NCBI RefSeq assembly: GCF_947331445.1
Contig: NZ_CAMZOG010000044.1
Coordinates: forward strand, 1-37,834
From: Parendozoicomonas sp. Alg238-R29
GTDB lineage: Bacteria; Pseudomonadota; Gammaproteobacteria; Pseudomonadales; Endozoicomonadaceae
Reading direction: 5' to 3'
DNA: 37,834 bases
The position numbers and the translations under genes were made by a program. A model generated the notes under the pieces. The model was not told where the DNA came from, searched no databases, and saw only the letters and a program-made list of their open reading frames with translations. This document shows, piece after piece, positions 1 to 8,156 of this stretch; position 1 is the first letter of the stretch, and each line of letters opens with the position of its first letter.

Positions 1-150
1 AGTGCTGAGAACCTATCGATTCTCAGGCGTATAGCATTGAATACGATCAAGAAAAACAAAGGCAATAAAAGCATTAAGAGGCACCGGAAAATAGCAGGCT
101 GGAACCATGAGCATTTGGAAATGCTTCTTTGCTCTATCGTACTAGATTGA
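1..150 (+). CDS. ISAs1-family transposase, C-terminal end (cut by window edge)
   Basis: Frame 1 is open from the first base to a TGA at 148-150. It encodes about 49 residues beginning SAENLSILRRIALN, which I recognise as the conserved C-terminal block of ISAs1-family DDE transposases, followed by a basic stretch and GWNHEHL. Only the tail is in the window, so it cannot be said whether the element is intact. The very next bases look like the right inverted repeat. The IS therefore ends a few bases from the stop codon of the oppositely oriented oxygenase gene. Family assignment is from memory of the motif, not a search. Confidence 0.75.
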   Translation, partial: SAENLSILRRIALNTIKKNKGNKSIKRHRKIAGWNHEHLEMLLCSIVLD

Positions 151-163
151 TGCAATCGCCCTG
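151..163. repeat. Probable right terminal inverted repeat of the ISAs1-type element
   Basis: TGCAATCGCCCTG follows the transposase stop directly. ISAs1 elements typically end in a sequence whose outer bases read CCCTG (CAGGG on the other strand), so this is the likely element boundary. The left repeat is outside the window and cannot be compared. Confidence 0.45.
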
Positions 164-176
164 CTTTACCTCTGCC

Positions 177-1067
177 CTAAACAATTAAACAAGCCCTATC
201 TTCTGGTGGAGGTGCGTCAGTCGCCAGATTCCTATTTTTGCTTATAAATGATTCCAGTTGATCTGGGTTTGGGTTTGCAAAGATAGAAAACAGAGTCCGT
301 TCGCAGTTATGGCCAGATACCATTTCTATGTCATTCACTTTATGTTGTGACCATAGGTTTTCAAAGAAAAGGCAACCTCCATAGGGATAAGTGAACTTTT
401 TAATAGTGTGACTCAGCACGGTGTTTACTCCACCGTCATGACGGTTATATTCGTTGTAGTCTGGCGTTCTTTCTGCAAAAAAGAGTTCTCCTCCGGCAAA
501 ACTACCATGCTCTTGATGACAGGGGGTTATGACAGACGTCATGCTGAGACTGTTAATATCTCTATGCCATGGGAAATTCGAAAGTTGAGTAGCATCAGTC
601 TTGAGCTCATACCGAATGAAGAAAGCCGCAACAGGGACTGTTGTATTTGACCAGCCTCCGAGTGAGGCCATTTTTTCGATACTTGAAAAGGTGAAATCTA
701 CCACTGTTGCAGATGCTTTTTTCTCTTTTAACCATTCTATGAGATTGTCTTTATTTGCGATTTTTCCGTCCTCTCCAAACTGTGTAACCGGTGTAACCAG
801 GTTGTAAGTAGGAAAGTTACTGAATGCTCCAACCAAGGGAATTCGCACAACGTTTGTATATCGTTTGCTGTTGGGTGCGCTTCTCATATCCGTGATGTCG
901 TTAGTCACCTTCTTTAGTGTTTCTGTATCAAAGACATCATCAATTTTGGTTATGAAGCGCTTGCCTTTAATTGGCCATATTCCACAGGTTTGATCCCCTT
1001 TCTCTGATGAACCGTCAGGAAAGAAATGGTGGGAATTGTCAGCAGCTTGAATCATTACACTATCCAT
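177..1067 (-). CDS. Probable 2OG-Fe(II) oxygenase (prolyl-4-hydroxylase-like) with C-terminal CaaX-like tail
   Basis: The protein has 296 residues from the ATG at 1067, chosen because GGAG lies six bases upstream; a farther in-frame ATG at 1079 overlaps that ribosome site. There is no signal peptide or membrane segment. The C-terminal half carries the signature of the double-stranded beta-helix oxygenases: an HRD triad (H168-x-D170), then GGELFF, a glycine-rich turn, a distal histidine (H242 in QHKV) and R257 about 15 residues later. These fit the HxD...H iron ligands and the arginine that binds 2-oxoglutarate. The substrate is unknown; protein or small-molecule hydroxylation are both possible. 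The first 130 residues are unlike anything I recognise. The last four residues are C-L-I-V, matching the eukaryotic CaaX prenylation consensus. It sits alone beside an IS end, suggesting acquired or mobile-associated DNA. The fold is fairly well supported; the effector idea is inference. Confidence 0.65.
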   Translation of the reverse strand: MDSVMIQAADNSHHFFPDGSSEKGDQTCGIWPIKGKRFITKIDDVFDTETLKKVTNDITDMRSAPNSKRYTNVVRIPLVGAFSNFPTYNLVTPVTQFGEDGKIANKDNLIEWLKEKKASATVVDFTFSSIEKMASLGGWSNTTVPVAAFFIRYELKTDATQLSNFPWHRDINSLSMTSVITPCHQEHGSFAGGELFFAERTPDYNEYNRHDGGVNTVLSHTIKKFTYPYGGCLFFENLWSQHKVNDIEMVSGHNCERTLFSIFANPNPDQLESFISKNRNLATDAPPPEDRACLIV

Positions 1068-1182
1068 AAAATACTCCATCAGGATTGTAAGCAGAGGCTG
1101 ATTTAGAGTCGCAGCACGTGTTGGTGTTGCAGGCTGTTAGCAAAATTGACGCATTTGATACGGCTATTAACGTAGGAAAAGT

Positions 1183-1960
1183 TTATTGAAAGAGAGATTT
1201 TGCGGGCTTTGGCAGCGGGCGCTCAGTGGGTAAGGGGCTTGGTTCCGCACCCCCGATAAAGTATCTATAGCGCTCTTCCCAGCTCATTGTAGCGACTGTG
1301 TTTCGTCTCTTTATCTCTTCCTGAATGAGGTAATCGGGAACTTCATAGGTGCAGGGTGCAGGGTTCATCGTCGTCTGAGGTTTCTTCCTTGTGGCACTTG
1401 TAGAAATGTTGAAATCCGTAGCCACCAGCTGACTTTGATTCTGGTTGTTCGAACCTGAAAATCTCTTTGAGCTTGTTGCCGATTATGTATGGATCGGGAA
1501 GCAGGCTATAGCCTGGCAGAATCATTGATAAACACTTTAAAAGTGTTGATGCCGAATGAAAATGAAGCATAGATTGAGTGACTTTCAGTCAGTGTAGGTC
1601 GTTTTCGTACCTGTGAGGGCTGACGAGTGCTGGATCTAATTTGAATAGGCTAATGAAAGATGCTAGACACGGTTGAGCATTTTGAGGTGGCAACGGTGTG
1701 GTTGAACTGCTTGTATATGGGGGCATAGACGCAGATAGCAAAGGTGAGCCGGGCTGGGTGACTTTCACGCGCTTTGATGAGGTTTTCCCTGAGGCTTGGG
1801 GAGGCAGCTCTTCATCAGAATAGTCATCTGCTGATGAGCCATTGTATCTTTGGCTATTGCAGGTAATGGGTATTTTTCATTGAGAAGTGCTCTGATATTT
1901 TCTGAGGGGAAAATAGTAAGTGGGTCAGAAACGCAACTCACCAACCTAAGTGTTAGGGAG
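1183..1960 (-). pseudogene. Decayed gene of unknown function (frameshifts and a nonsense codon)
   Basis: Two overlapping minus-strand reading frames (1343-1570 and 1183-1425) join into one 126-residue sequence if one copy of a 7-bp tandem duplication at 1350-1363 is removed: the text then reads through DEPCTYEVPDY into an acidic/basic C-terminus ending in a proline-rich tail. The 5' frame continues in phase upstream of its ATG, through a TGA at 1589-1591, into about 95 more codons rich in Ser, Pro and acidic residues (SADDYSDEELPPQASGKTSS). Another frame, containing NIRALLNEKYPLPAIAKD, abuts it around 1800-1950. This looks like one gene that has collected at least two frameshifts and one stop. 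I do not recognise the family. The outermost limit at 1960 is approximate. About 150 bp between it and the ABC transporter start at 2119 show nothing I can name. Confidence 0.45.
1350..1363. repeat. 7-bp tandem duplication TGCAGGG x2
   Basis: Two head-to-tail copies of TGCAGGG. On the minus strand this is CCCTGCA twice, exactly where the reading frame of the decayed gene breaks. Deleting one unit restores the downstream frame, so slipped-strand duplication is the simplest explanation. Confidence 0.85.
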
Positions 1961-2118
1961 CTATTGGATTAGGGCTAATTGTGAACGCCCCTTAGGCTCC
2001 CTATCAGGTGAAGAAAAGATTGGGTGTCTAACAATGATGTACATAGCATTGAATATAACTTGAGCTGCCCCGATATAGACTATTCGTTGAGTTTAAGGTT
2101 TACAGGAAGAATAATAGA

Positions 2119-3843
2119 ATGCTCAATTGGATCTGGCAGTGGCTAAGGCCTTACAAGTTGCAGATGACCGGTGCGTTAATTGCACTGGTGTTTACTGCGG
2201 GCGTTACTCTGGCTTTGGGGCAGGGCGTTCGTCTGATGGTAGATCTGGGCTTTGTTAAAGGCTCCACCGAAGGTTTAAAGCAGGCGTTGTTGTTTTTCCT
2301 TATACTGGTCTTCGCTATGAGCATTGGCGCTTACTGCCGGTTCTATCTGGTGTCCTGGTTGGGGGAGCGAGTGGTTGCTGATATCCGGCGCAAACTCTAT
2401 AGCCATTTGGTTACTCTGCAGCCTTCGTTTTTTGAAGAAAACCTTTCCGGTGAAATTCAAAGCCGGGTAACAACAGATACCACACTCCTTCAATCGGTTA
2501 TCGGCTCTTCGGTTTCCTTTGCGTTGCGAAATGTGCTGATTTTCTTTGGTGCTTTTGCGTTGATGGTGATTAGTAATCCCAAACTCAGCCTGATCGTTTT
2601 AACGGCCGTTCCTCTGGTCATTTTTCCACTGCTGTTTTTTGGTCGCCAAGTTCGCAAGTTGTCCCGCGACAGCCAGGATAAAGTGGCGGATGTTGGAGCT
2701 TGGGCCGGTGAAAGCCTTCAGCACATAAAAATTGTGCAGGCTTTTAATGGCGAACAACGGGTTGTTGAACGTTTTAACGGTTCTGTTGAAGGTGCGTTTC
2801 AGGTAGCGCTTCGCCGAATACGCCAGCGAGCCTTATTAATTGCTCTGGTTATGCTGCTGGTGCTTGGCGCAGTGGGAGGTATGCTTTATATCGGCGGTAT
2901 GGATGTTCTGGAAGGAACATTGTCTGGCGGTGATCTGGCAGCTTTTGTGTTCTACGCCATTATGGTGGCAGGTTCCCTGGCTGCAGTCACTGAAGTGTAT
3001 GGCGAACTACAAAGAGCGGCCGGTGCTGCAGATCGTTTGCGGGAATTGATGGCCACTGAACCAGAGATTTCTTCGAAAGCTAATCCTCAAACCCTTCCTG
3101 GAGTTGAAGGTCGTATTCGGCTTGATGATCTTTCTTTCCGTTATCCCTCCCGGCCCGATGTTCCGGCACTGGACAATGTGAATCTACAGGTGGAAGCTGG
3201 AGAGCGTATTGCCTTGGTCGGCCCTTCCGGTGCTGGTAAATCAACATTGTTTGAACTGTTGTTGCGTTTTCGTGATCCGGACTCTGGCTGTGTACTTCTG
3301 GATGGTACACCACTGAAAGATCTGTCTTTGGAACAGTTGCGTCAGCAGTTTGCACTGGTTCCCCAACAACCCGTACTTTTCAGTGCCAGCATTCGGGACA
3401 ACCTTCGCTACGGTGCCCCCGATGCGACAGATGAAGAGATAGAAGCCGCAGCTATTGCCGCTCACGCTGAGGAATTTATTCAACAGATGCCTGATGGTTA
3501 TAATAGCTTCCTTGGTGAGCAGGGGGTGAAAATTTCTGGTGGTCAGAGACAAAGGTTGGCCATTGCGCGAGCACTGCTGCGTGACCCTAAAATCCTGTTA
3601 CTGGACGAAGCTACCAGTGCACTGGATGCCGATAGCGAACACAAAGTTCAGCAGGCACTGGATCAGCTAATGGAGGGGCGCACCACATTTATTATTGCCC
3701 ATCGTTTGGCAACAATTGCCCATGTTGACCGGATTGTAGTGATGGATCGTGGTCGGATTATAGCTGTAGGGACCCACGATCAACTGTTAGCCAGTTCGCC
3801 TTTGTATCGACGGCTGGCAGAGTTGCAGTTCCGGGCTGCGTAA
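2119..3843 (+). CDS. ABC exporter, fused permease-ATPase (MsbA/ABCB type)
   Basis: This 574-residue half-transporter has six predicted membrane helices in residues 1-300 (hydrophobic blocks near 15-35, 55-75, 130-170, 240-300) followed by a complete nucleotide-binding domain. Walker A is GPSGAGKST (368-376), Q-loop glutamine is in VPQQP, the signature is SGGQRQR (473-479), Walker B is ILLLDE (492-497) with catalytic E497, the D-loop is SALD and the switch histidine is H528 in IIAHRL. It should work as a homodimer pumping a hydrophobic or amphipathic substrate across the inner membrane. Length and order match bacterial ABCB-type lipid/multidrug exporters; the substrate cannot be told from sequence. 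An AGGAAG ribosome site precedes the ATG. It stands alone, convergent with the SDR gene, so it is probably monocistronic. It is not necessarily the essential MsbA. Confidence 0.93.
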   Translation: MLNWIWQWLRPYKLQMTGALIALVFTAGVTLALGQGVRLMVDLGFVKGSTEGLKQALLFFLILVFAMSIGAYCRFYLVSWLGERVVADIRRKLYSHLVTLQPSFFEENLSGEIQSRVTTDTTLLQSVIGSSVSFALRNVLIFFGAFALMVISNPKLSLIVLTAVPLVIFPLLFFGRQVRKLSRDSQDKVADVGAWAGESLQHIKIVQAFNGEQRVVERFNGSVEGAFQVALRRIRQRALLIALVMLLVLGAVGGMLYIGGMDVLEGTLSGGDLAAFVFYAIMVAGSLAAVTEVYGELQRAAGAADRLRELMATEPEISSKANPQTLPGVEGRIRLDDLSFRYPSRPDVPALDNVNLQVEAGERIALVGPSGAGKSTLFELLLRFRDPDSGCVLLDGTPLKDLSLEQLRQQFALVPQQPVLFSASIRDNLRYGAPDATDEEIEAAAIAAHAEEFIQQMPDGYNSFLGEQGVKISGGQRQRLAIARALLRDPKILLLDEATSALDADSEHKVQQALDQLMEGRTTFIIAHRLATIAHVDRIVVMDRGRIIAVGTHDQLLASSPLYRRLAELQFRAA

Positions 3844-3896
3844 AAATTGAAAGGCAGGGTTTGTTTTAACTGAACTTGCTTATCTGCAGCGAAAGC

Positions 3897-4604
3897 TCAC
3901 CACACAATTTCAGAGCCATCAAAACTGATAAATTTCCCGGAATCATGGGGAGTAGAATTGTTAATGATGTTTAATAATGCGGTGGCGGTCACTTCTGGAG
4001 AGTGCAATTGACCTTCCGGAAGTCTTGCCTGAAAGGGGCTTGATAGCTGAGTATCAGTTGTTCCAGGGTGGAATAACAGGACACAGCAATTAGGCAGTTT
4101 CTGCTTCCATTCAATGCTGATCGTTTTTATTGCCATATTCAGGGCGGCCTTTGAGGAGCGATAACTGATCCACCCTCCCAGCTCGTTGTCACTGATACTT
4201 CCTACTTTTGCTGATAGCACTATGTAATAAGTATTATTTTTTGAGCGAAGGGACATCTCAAAATGCTTCGCCAGGAGAATGCTGGGTATGGCGTTCAGGT
4301 GCAGATTTAATTTATAGAAGTCGACATCGAATTGCTTGATGCTTTTTTCGGGCTTGTGGTCGATGGTGTGGAGAAGGCCAACAGCATTAATAAGGATATC
4401 TATAGAGCCCAGTTCATCTGGTAGCTTTTTTATGCTTTCTTCATGAGTGACATCAAGCCTGATCCAGCGAAGTCTCGGGTGTTCTAATTCGGGAGAAGTG
4501 GAATTATAAGTCGCTATGACATTTGCAGCGGAATAGTGTTGAAGACACTTTTCAACAATGGAGAGGCCGATTCCACCCGAACCACCAATTATCAGTATTT
4601 TCAT
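3897..4604 (-). CDS. Short-chain dehydrogenase/reductase (CsgA/C-factor-like)
   Basis: The protein has 235 residues starting at the ATG at 4604, preceded by GGGAGGG at a normal distance; an upstream in-frame start at 4628 has no better site. It is a single Rossmann domain: GGSGGIG (7-13) binds the dinucleotide, a D-V pair follows beta-3, NAVG is the NNAG equivalent, and the catalytic triad is S131, Y148 and K152 in YRSSK. This is a classical SDR oxidoreductase, most like the CsgA/C-factor and YciK-type group often annotated 'SDR family, cell-cell signalling protein'. The physiological substrate is unknown. No partner gene sits next to it: the ABC exporter is convergent and phoD is upstream in the same direction but separated by a terminator. 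A near-perfect inverted repeat lies just upstream. Confidence 0.88.
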   Translation of the reverse strand: MKILIIGGSGGIGLSIVEKCLQHYSAANVIATYNSTSPELEHPRLRWIRLDVTHEESIKKLPDELGSIDILINAVGLLHTIDHKPEKSIKQFDVDFYKLNLHLNAIPSILLAKHFEMSLRSKNNTYYIVLSAKVGSISDNELGGWISYRSSKAALNMAIKTISIEWKQKLPNCCVLLFHPGTTDTQLSSPFQARLPEGQLHSPEVTATALLNIINNSTPHDSGKFISFDGSEIVW

Positions 4605-4632
4605 ACGCCCTCCCACACAAAGCATCAATAAA

Positions 4633-4666
4633 GTATACAGAAGTTCTGGTTAACTCTTTTGTATAC
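4633..4666. promoter_or_regulatory. Inverted repeat upstream of the SDR gene (possible operator)
   Basis: GTATACAGAAG (4633-4643) and CTTTTGTATAC (4656-4666) are inverted copies with one mismatch and a 12-base spacer. The repeat sits about 30 bp upstream of the SDR start, where a dimeric repressor site would be expected. No local regulator gene is obvious. Confidence 0.4.
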
Positions 4667-4780
4667 GGTTGAAAATACATCGCACTTTTCCTCGGAAGAT
4701 GCCGGGCAGGAATGTGTTAATGTGCTGGTGGAATGGATCGAAGGTTTTTCTGATATTCGTAAAGCGAGTTGAACGTCTGG

Positions 4781-4811
4781 TAAAAAGACCAGCCTTCCTG
4801 GAAGGCTGGTC
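4781..4811 (-). terminator. Intrinsic terminator after phoD
   Basis: A 12-bp perfect stem, GACCAGCCTTCC (4787-4798) against GGAAGGCTGGTC (4800-4811), is followed on the minus strand by five T (4786-4782). It lies 23 bp after the phoD stop and insulates the SDR gene from it. The real loop must open a few of the inner pairs. Confidence 0.85.
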
Positions 4812-4833
4812 GGTACTTTCAGAGATAGGGGAA

Positions 4834-6516
4834 TCATTCTTTGCGCTTGATGTTCACCCAGTATGGGTCGTACTTGTAACGACGATGCAGCTTCTTTTCT
4901 GCATTGGGGTTGTAGGCGTATTTATCTATTTCATAGACGTTCCAGTACATATCATCCTGATCCAGCTCAACCACGGCATAGCCGTAAATGTCTGTAGACA
5001 TATGCTTGATATGAGGGTTATTGAGCTTTAAAGCCGCTGCCATGGCTTTATCCAGCTTCAGACCATCGGTATTTAATGCGCTGTTGGCGTAATCTTCCGG
5101 GTTGGGAGAGGTGACAGAAGGCGTCATGAACTCAGCACCCACCAGATTGTCATAATCCCAGTTGCTAATCTTGCGGTAGTCTACCTTCAGGTAAGAAGCC
5201 AGAGACGTGTGATAATCACCGGTAATCACTACAAAGTTATCAACGTTGGCACCTTTAATGGCTTTCATTATGTCGGTGCGCTCGGCCTGATAACCATCCC
5301 AGGCATCCAGATTCAGGTAGCCTAAACGACGACCGGCAATGGTAATGGCCAGCTGAGCCATCATGGTCTGGTTGCCCCAGAACTTCCACTTGGCATCGGA
5401 GTTGGTAATACCATCAACAATCCACTGCTTTTGACTCTGGCCAAGCATGGATTGTTCAACATCCTGCTGCTCACGACATTCTGGCCAGGATTCACCTTCA
5501 TCAGAGCAGGGTTGTTCCGTCCGGTAGGTGCGACTGTCAGAGATAAACATCTCCAAAAGGTCACCGGCTTTGAAGCTGCGATAAATGGAAACCTGCTCGT
5601 GTGGGTGGGTAGTGTTTTCGTTTACGTCCAGGCGTGCAGGGATATATTCGATCCAGGCTTTTTGGGAATCCAGTTTGAGCTGACGCATATCGGCGGCACT
5701 GCCACCGTTTTTCATAATTGGATGTTTAGGCGCGCTGAGGGTGTCGTTTTCGTAATCCCAGTAAGCATTATCAACAATTTCGTGATCATCCCAGGTCAGT
5801 ACCCAGCTATGGGCTTCCATGGCGCGCTGTAGTGCCGGATCGCTGCGGTAGGTGCGGTAAAGGTGGCGATAATCTTCCAGATTAACAGCAACTTCTTCAC
5901 CGCTTGGCAGTGGAATCGGGCGCACATGGTTTTCCATACCTTCGTAGGCTGCGTACTCATAAATGAAGTCGCCAAGGTGCACAACAAAGTCGAGATCCTC
6001 TTCAGCCAGACGCTCAAAAGCATTGTAATAACCGGTGGTGTAATCCTGACAGGTGAGGACTGCGAATTTGAGTTGGTCCACTCTTGTGTTTTCACTGGGA
6101 AGCGTTTTACAGCGGCCGGTACGACTGCCGACACCTCGATAAATAAAGCGGTAGTAATAACGACGACCACTTTCCAGGCGACCATCCAGATCAAGGTTGA
6201 CGGTGTAATCTCGTAAAGCATCAAAGTCTTTTGGTTCAACCTGCCCCTGAACAACAATAGCGCCAAACTGTTCATCCAGTGCCACTTCAAAGTAGAGAGG
6301 TTCAAAGCTGTTGTATTGGTCTGGATTGATACGTGTCCAGAGAATTACGCCAGTGGCAGAAGGGTCACCAGACGCTACAGACAAGCCAAAGACTTCCTGA
6401 GGGGCTCGGTTACTACTGATAAAGCTGGCCAGAGCCTGAGAGCCTGTTCCGGGAAGAACGGTAAAAGGTGTCACCAGACTCACACCAAGAGCCTGAAGAA
6501 AGTTTCTTCTTTTCAT
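4834..6516 (-). CDS. phoD: Alkaline phosphatase/phosphodiesterase D, Tat-exported
   Basis: The protein has 560 residues. The N-terminus MKRRNFLQALG is a twin-arginine (RRxFL) signal, cleaved probably after ALA (about residue 30), so the folded, metal-loaded enzyme is exported to the periplasm or beyond. The mature part has the small beta-sandwich domain (VASGDPSATGVILWTR, from residue 47) and then the metallophosphatase domain. C156 and D158 in the TCQDY motif, D183 and Y186 in LGDFIYEY, and the WDDHE block (242-246) correspond to the Fe3+/Ca2+ ligands known for Bacillus PhoD. It hydrolyses phosphomonoesters and phosphodiesters for phosphate scavenging. A recognisable PHO box was not found in the 160-bp gap upstream. 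A terminator follows. It is transcribed away from the two-component system by position, though on the same strand. Confidence 0.92.
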   Translation of the reverse strand: MKRRNFLQALGVSLVTPFTVLPGTGSQALASFISSNRAPQEVFGLSVASGDPSATGVILWTRINPDQYNSFEPLYFEVALDEQFGAIVVQGQVEPKDFDALRDYTVNLDLDGRLESGRRYYYRFIYRGVGSRTGRCKTLPSENTRVDQLKFAVLTCQDYTTGYYNAFERLAEEDLDFVVHLGDFIYEYAAYEGMENHVRPIPLPSGEEVAVNLEDYRHLYRTYRSDPALQRAMEAHSWVLTWDDHEIVDNAYWDYENDTLSAPKHPIMKNGGSAADMRQLKLDSQKAWIEYIPARLDVNENTTHPHEQVSIYRSFKAGDLLEMFISDSRTYRTEQPCSDEGESWPECREQQDVEQSMLGQSQKQWIVDGITNSDAKWKFWGNQTMMAQLAITIAGRRLGYLNLDAWDGYQAERTDIMKAIKGANVDNFVVITGDYHTSLASYLKVDYRKISNWDYDNLVGAEFMTPSVTSPNPEDYANSALNTDGLKLDKAMAAALKLNNPHIKHMSTDIYGYAVVELDQDDMYWNVYEIDKYAYNPNAEKKLHRRYKYDPYWVNIKRKE

Positions 6517-6677
6517 TTAGCGTTATTATCTTTTGTTGGTTTGTTGTACTGCGCATCCATGCACCATTGAAGCCACCTGCGATGCAAGTGGGGTTATATT
6601 AAACGAGGTGTGTCGTATTGTGTGGGTTTGGCGGAAAAATTGTTCGCAGGGGTTTTGATTTTATGAAACTGACATTT

Positions 6678-8156
6678 TCATTGGGATAAAAGGTGGAAGG
6701 TAAATTGAGCACCACTATGAGCTTTGTTGCACACTTGAATCTCACTTTGGTGTAGAGCCAGTGCCTGTTTGACAATGGCCAACCCTAAGCCGGTAGACGA
6801 AGTGAATTCACCGGATTGAGAAGGTGATTGATAGTAACGCTCGAACACAAAGGGAAGGTCTTCATCATTGATGCCTGGGCCTGTATCATCAATCGTAATT
6901 CTGATTGATTGGTTTGTGGGGGGCGCAAGTGTGATCGTTATCTGGCCATGGCGTGGTGTGTGCTGAATAGCGTTGCCGATCAGGTTTTCAAAAACCCGCT
7001 GTATAAGGCTGATATCTGCATTAGCCTGAATGTTGTTAGTAGGGCACTTAATCACAAGCTGGATGGATTTTTTATCTGCCTCAGGTTGGCACTCCTGCGC
7101 AGTGTCATAGATCAGCTCTGTTAACGAGAAAATTTCCTTTTTGATTTGTCCATCGAATGCTTCCAGTTTGGATAGTTCAAATAAATCAGAAATCAGTTGG
7201 GACAATCTTCGCGCGCCTTTTTCGGCTGTTAACAGATATGCGAGACGCTGCTCCTGACTCAGTGAATGATTCTTTAAAACCAGCGTTTCCAAATAGCCCT
7301 GCACTGACACAAGTGGTGTGCGCAGATCGTGGGAAATATTAGAGACTAGCTCTCTGCGTCGTTGGTCAGATTCTGTGAGCAGTTGAATCTGTTCCCGAAT
7401 ACGCTCTGCCATTCCTGAAAAAATCGCAGATAATTTATCAATTTCATCACCCGTTACTGTTTTCTTATCGCAGGCTGTTGGCTCTTCTGGCATCAATTCC
7501 TGATGGGAAAAGTTACACATGGTATTGCTAAGGCTTTCCAGTCTTGCTGACAGTCGCCTGATAATCAGTCCTCCAGCGACCAGTGACAGGATAAATACAA
7601 TGCTGAGTGACAGTAGAGAAATCTTCCCGATGTGACTGAGGGGAGTGAATAGGCTCGATGAGCCGGAAGCATTGAGCACAACATAGAAATAGCCTTTCAG
7701 TTGCGCATCTTGAATGACTTCGGAAGCTGAAAAAATAACATCACTGCCAGGTTGTTTAGGGTCGGTGCTTCTGAGAGGAAAGTTTGTACTCCCATCAAGA
7801 AACTCCTGAATAGGTTTCAGGTCAACTTGGTCTGTTTGCAAAGTGTTTGCAGGAAACGGATGGGAAATCACTGTACCTTGCGGGTTAAGAAGATAGACTT
7901 CAGCTATGGGATTAATGATCATCGCTTGTCTGGCCAGAATGTTGATGATATGACCGTTGTTGATAGTGTCCGCAAACAGCTTGTATTCCTGCGTCACATA
8001 CATAGCGATGCTGCGATTTTTTAGCTGAGTCTGCTCCTCGAAGTACAGCTGCATACTTTTTTGTCCAATGACAACAGCTAACACTCCAACAATCACCATC
8101 AAGGCACAGAGAAGAAACAGCAGCCTGGCACGCAATGAACTCAGCAAGGAGAACAC
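6678..8156 (-). CDS. Membrane sensor histidine kinase of an OmpR-type two-component system
   Basis: The protein has 492 residues with a GTG start that overlaps the end of the response-regulator gene by 16 bp, so the two are translationally coupled. Helix 1 (about 10-31) and helix 2 (about 178-198) flank a 145-residue periplasmic sensor resembling a single CACHE/PAS-like fold. Then come HAMP (about 198-255), HisKA with the phospho-acceptor H276 in NISHDLRTP, and HATPase_c with the N box (N391, N395), G1 DDTGPG (423-428), F box FERYY and G2 GLGLA (456-460). All catalytic motifs are intact. The stimulus is unknown. Overall architecture resembles BaeS/CpxA/ResE-type kinases. No other kinase motif is missing, and it presumably phosphorylates the regulator encoded immediately upstream. 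Confidence 0.93.
   Translation of the reverse strand: MFSLLSSLRARLLFLLCALMVIVGVLAVVIGQKSMQLYFEEQTQLKNRSIAMYVTQEYKLFADTINNGHIINILARQAMIINPIAEVYLLNPQGTVISHPFPANTLQTDQVDLKPIQEFLDGSTNFPLRSTDPKQPGSDVIFSASEVIQDAQLKGYFYVVLNASGSSSLFTPLSHIGKISLLSLSIVFILSLVAGGLIIRRLSARLESLSNTMCNFSHQELMPEEPTACDKKTVTGDEIDKLSAIFSGMAERIREQIQLLTESDQRRRELVSNISHDLRTPLVSVQGYLETLVLKNHSLSQEQRLAYLLTAEKGARRLSQLISDLFELSKLEAFDGQIKKEIFSLTELIYDTAQECQPEADKKSIQLVIKCPTNNIQANADISLIQRVFENLIGNAIQHTPRHGQITITLAPPTNQSIRITIDDTGPGINDEDLPFVFERYYQSPSQSGEFTSSTGLGLAIVKQALALHQSEIQVCNKAHSGAQFTFHLLSQ

Noticed and set aside
408-807. Two plus-strand frames opposite the oxygenase gene
   Set aside because: They are antisense to a frame with a coherent enzyme signature and have no start support.
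4834-6516. Alternative reading as a general metallophosphoesterase unrelated to PhoD
   Set aside because: The Tat signal, TCQDY, LGDFIYEY and WDDHE motifs and the full length fit PhoD specifically.
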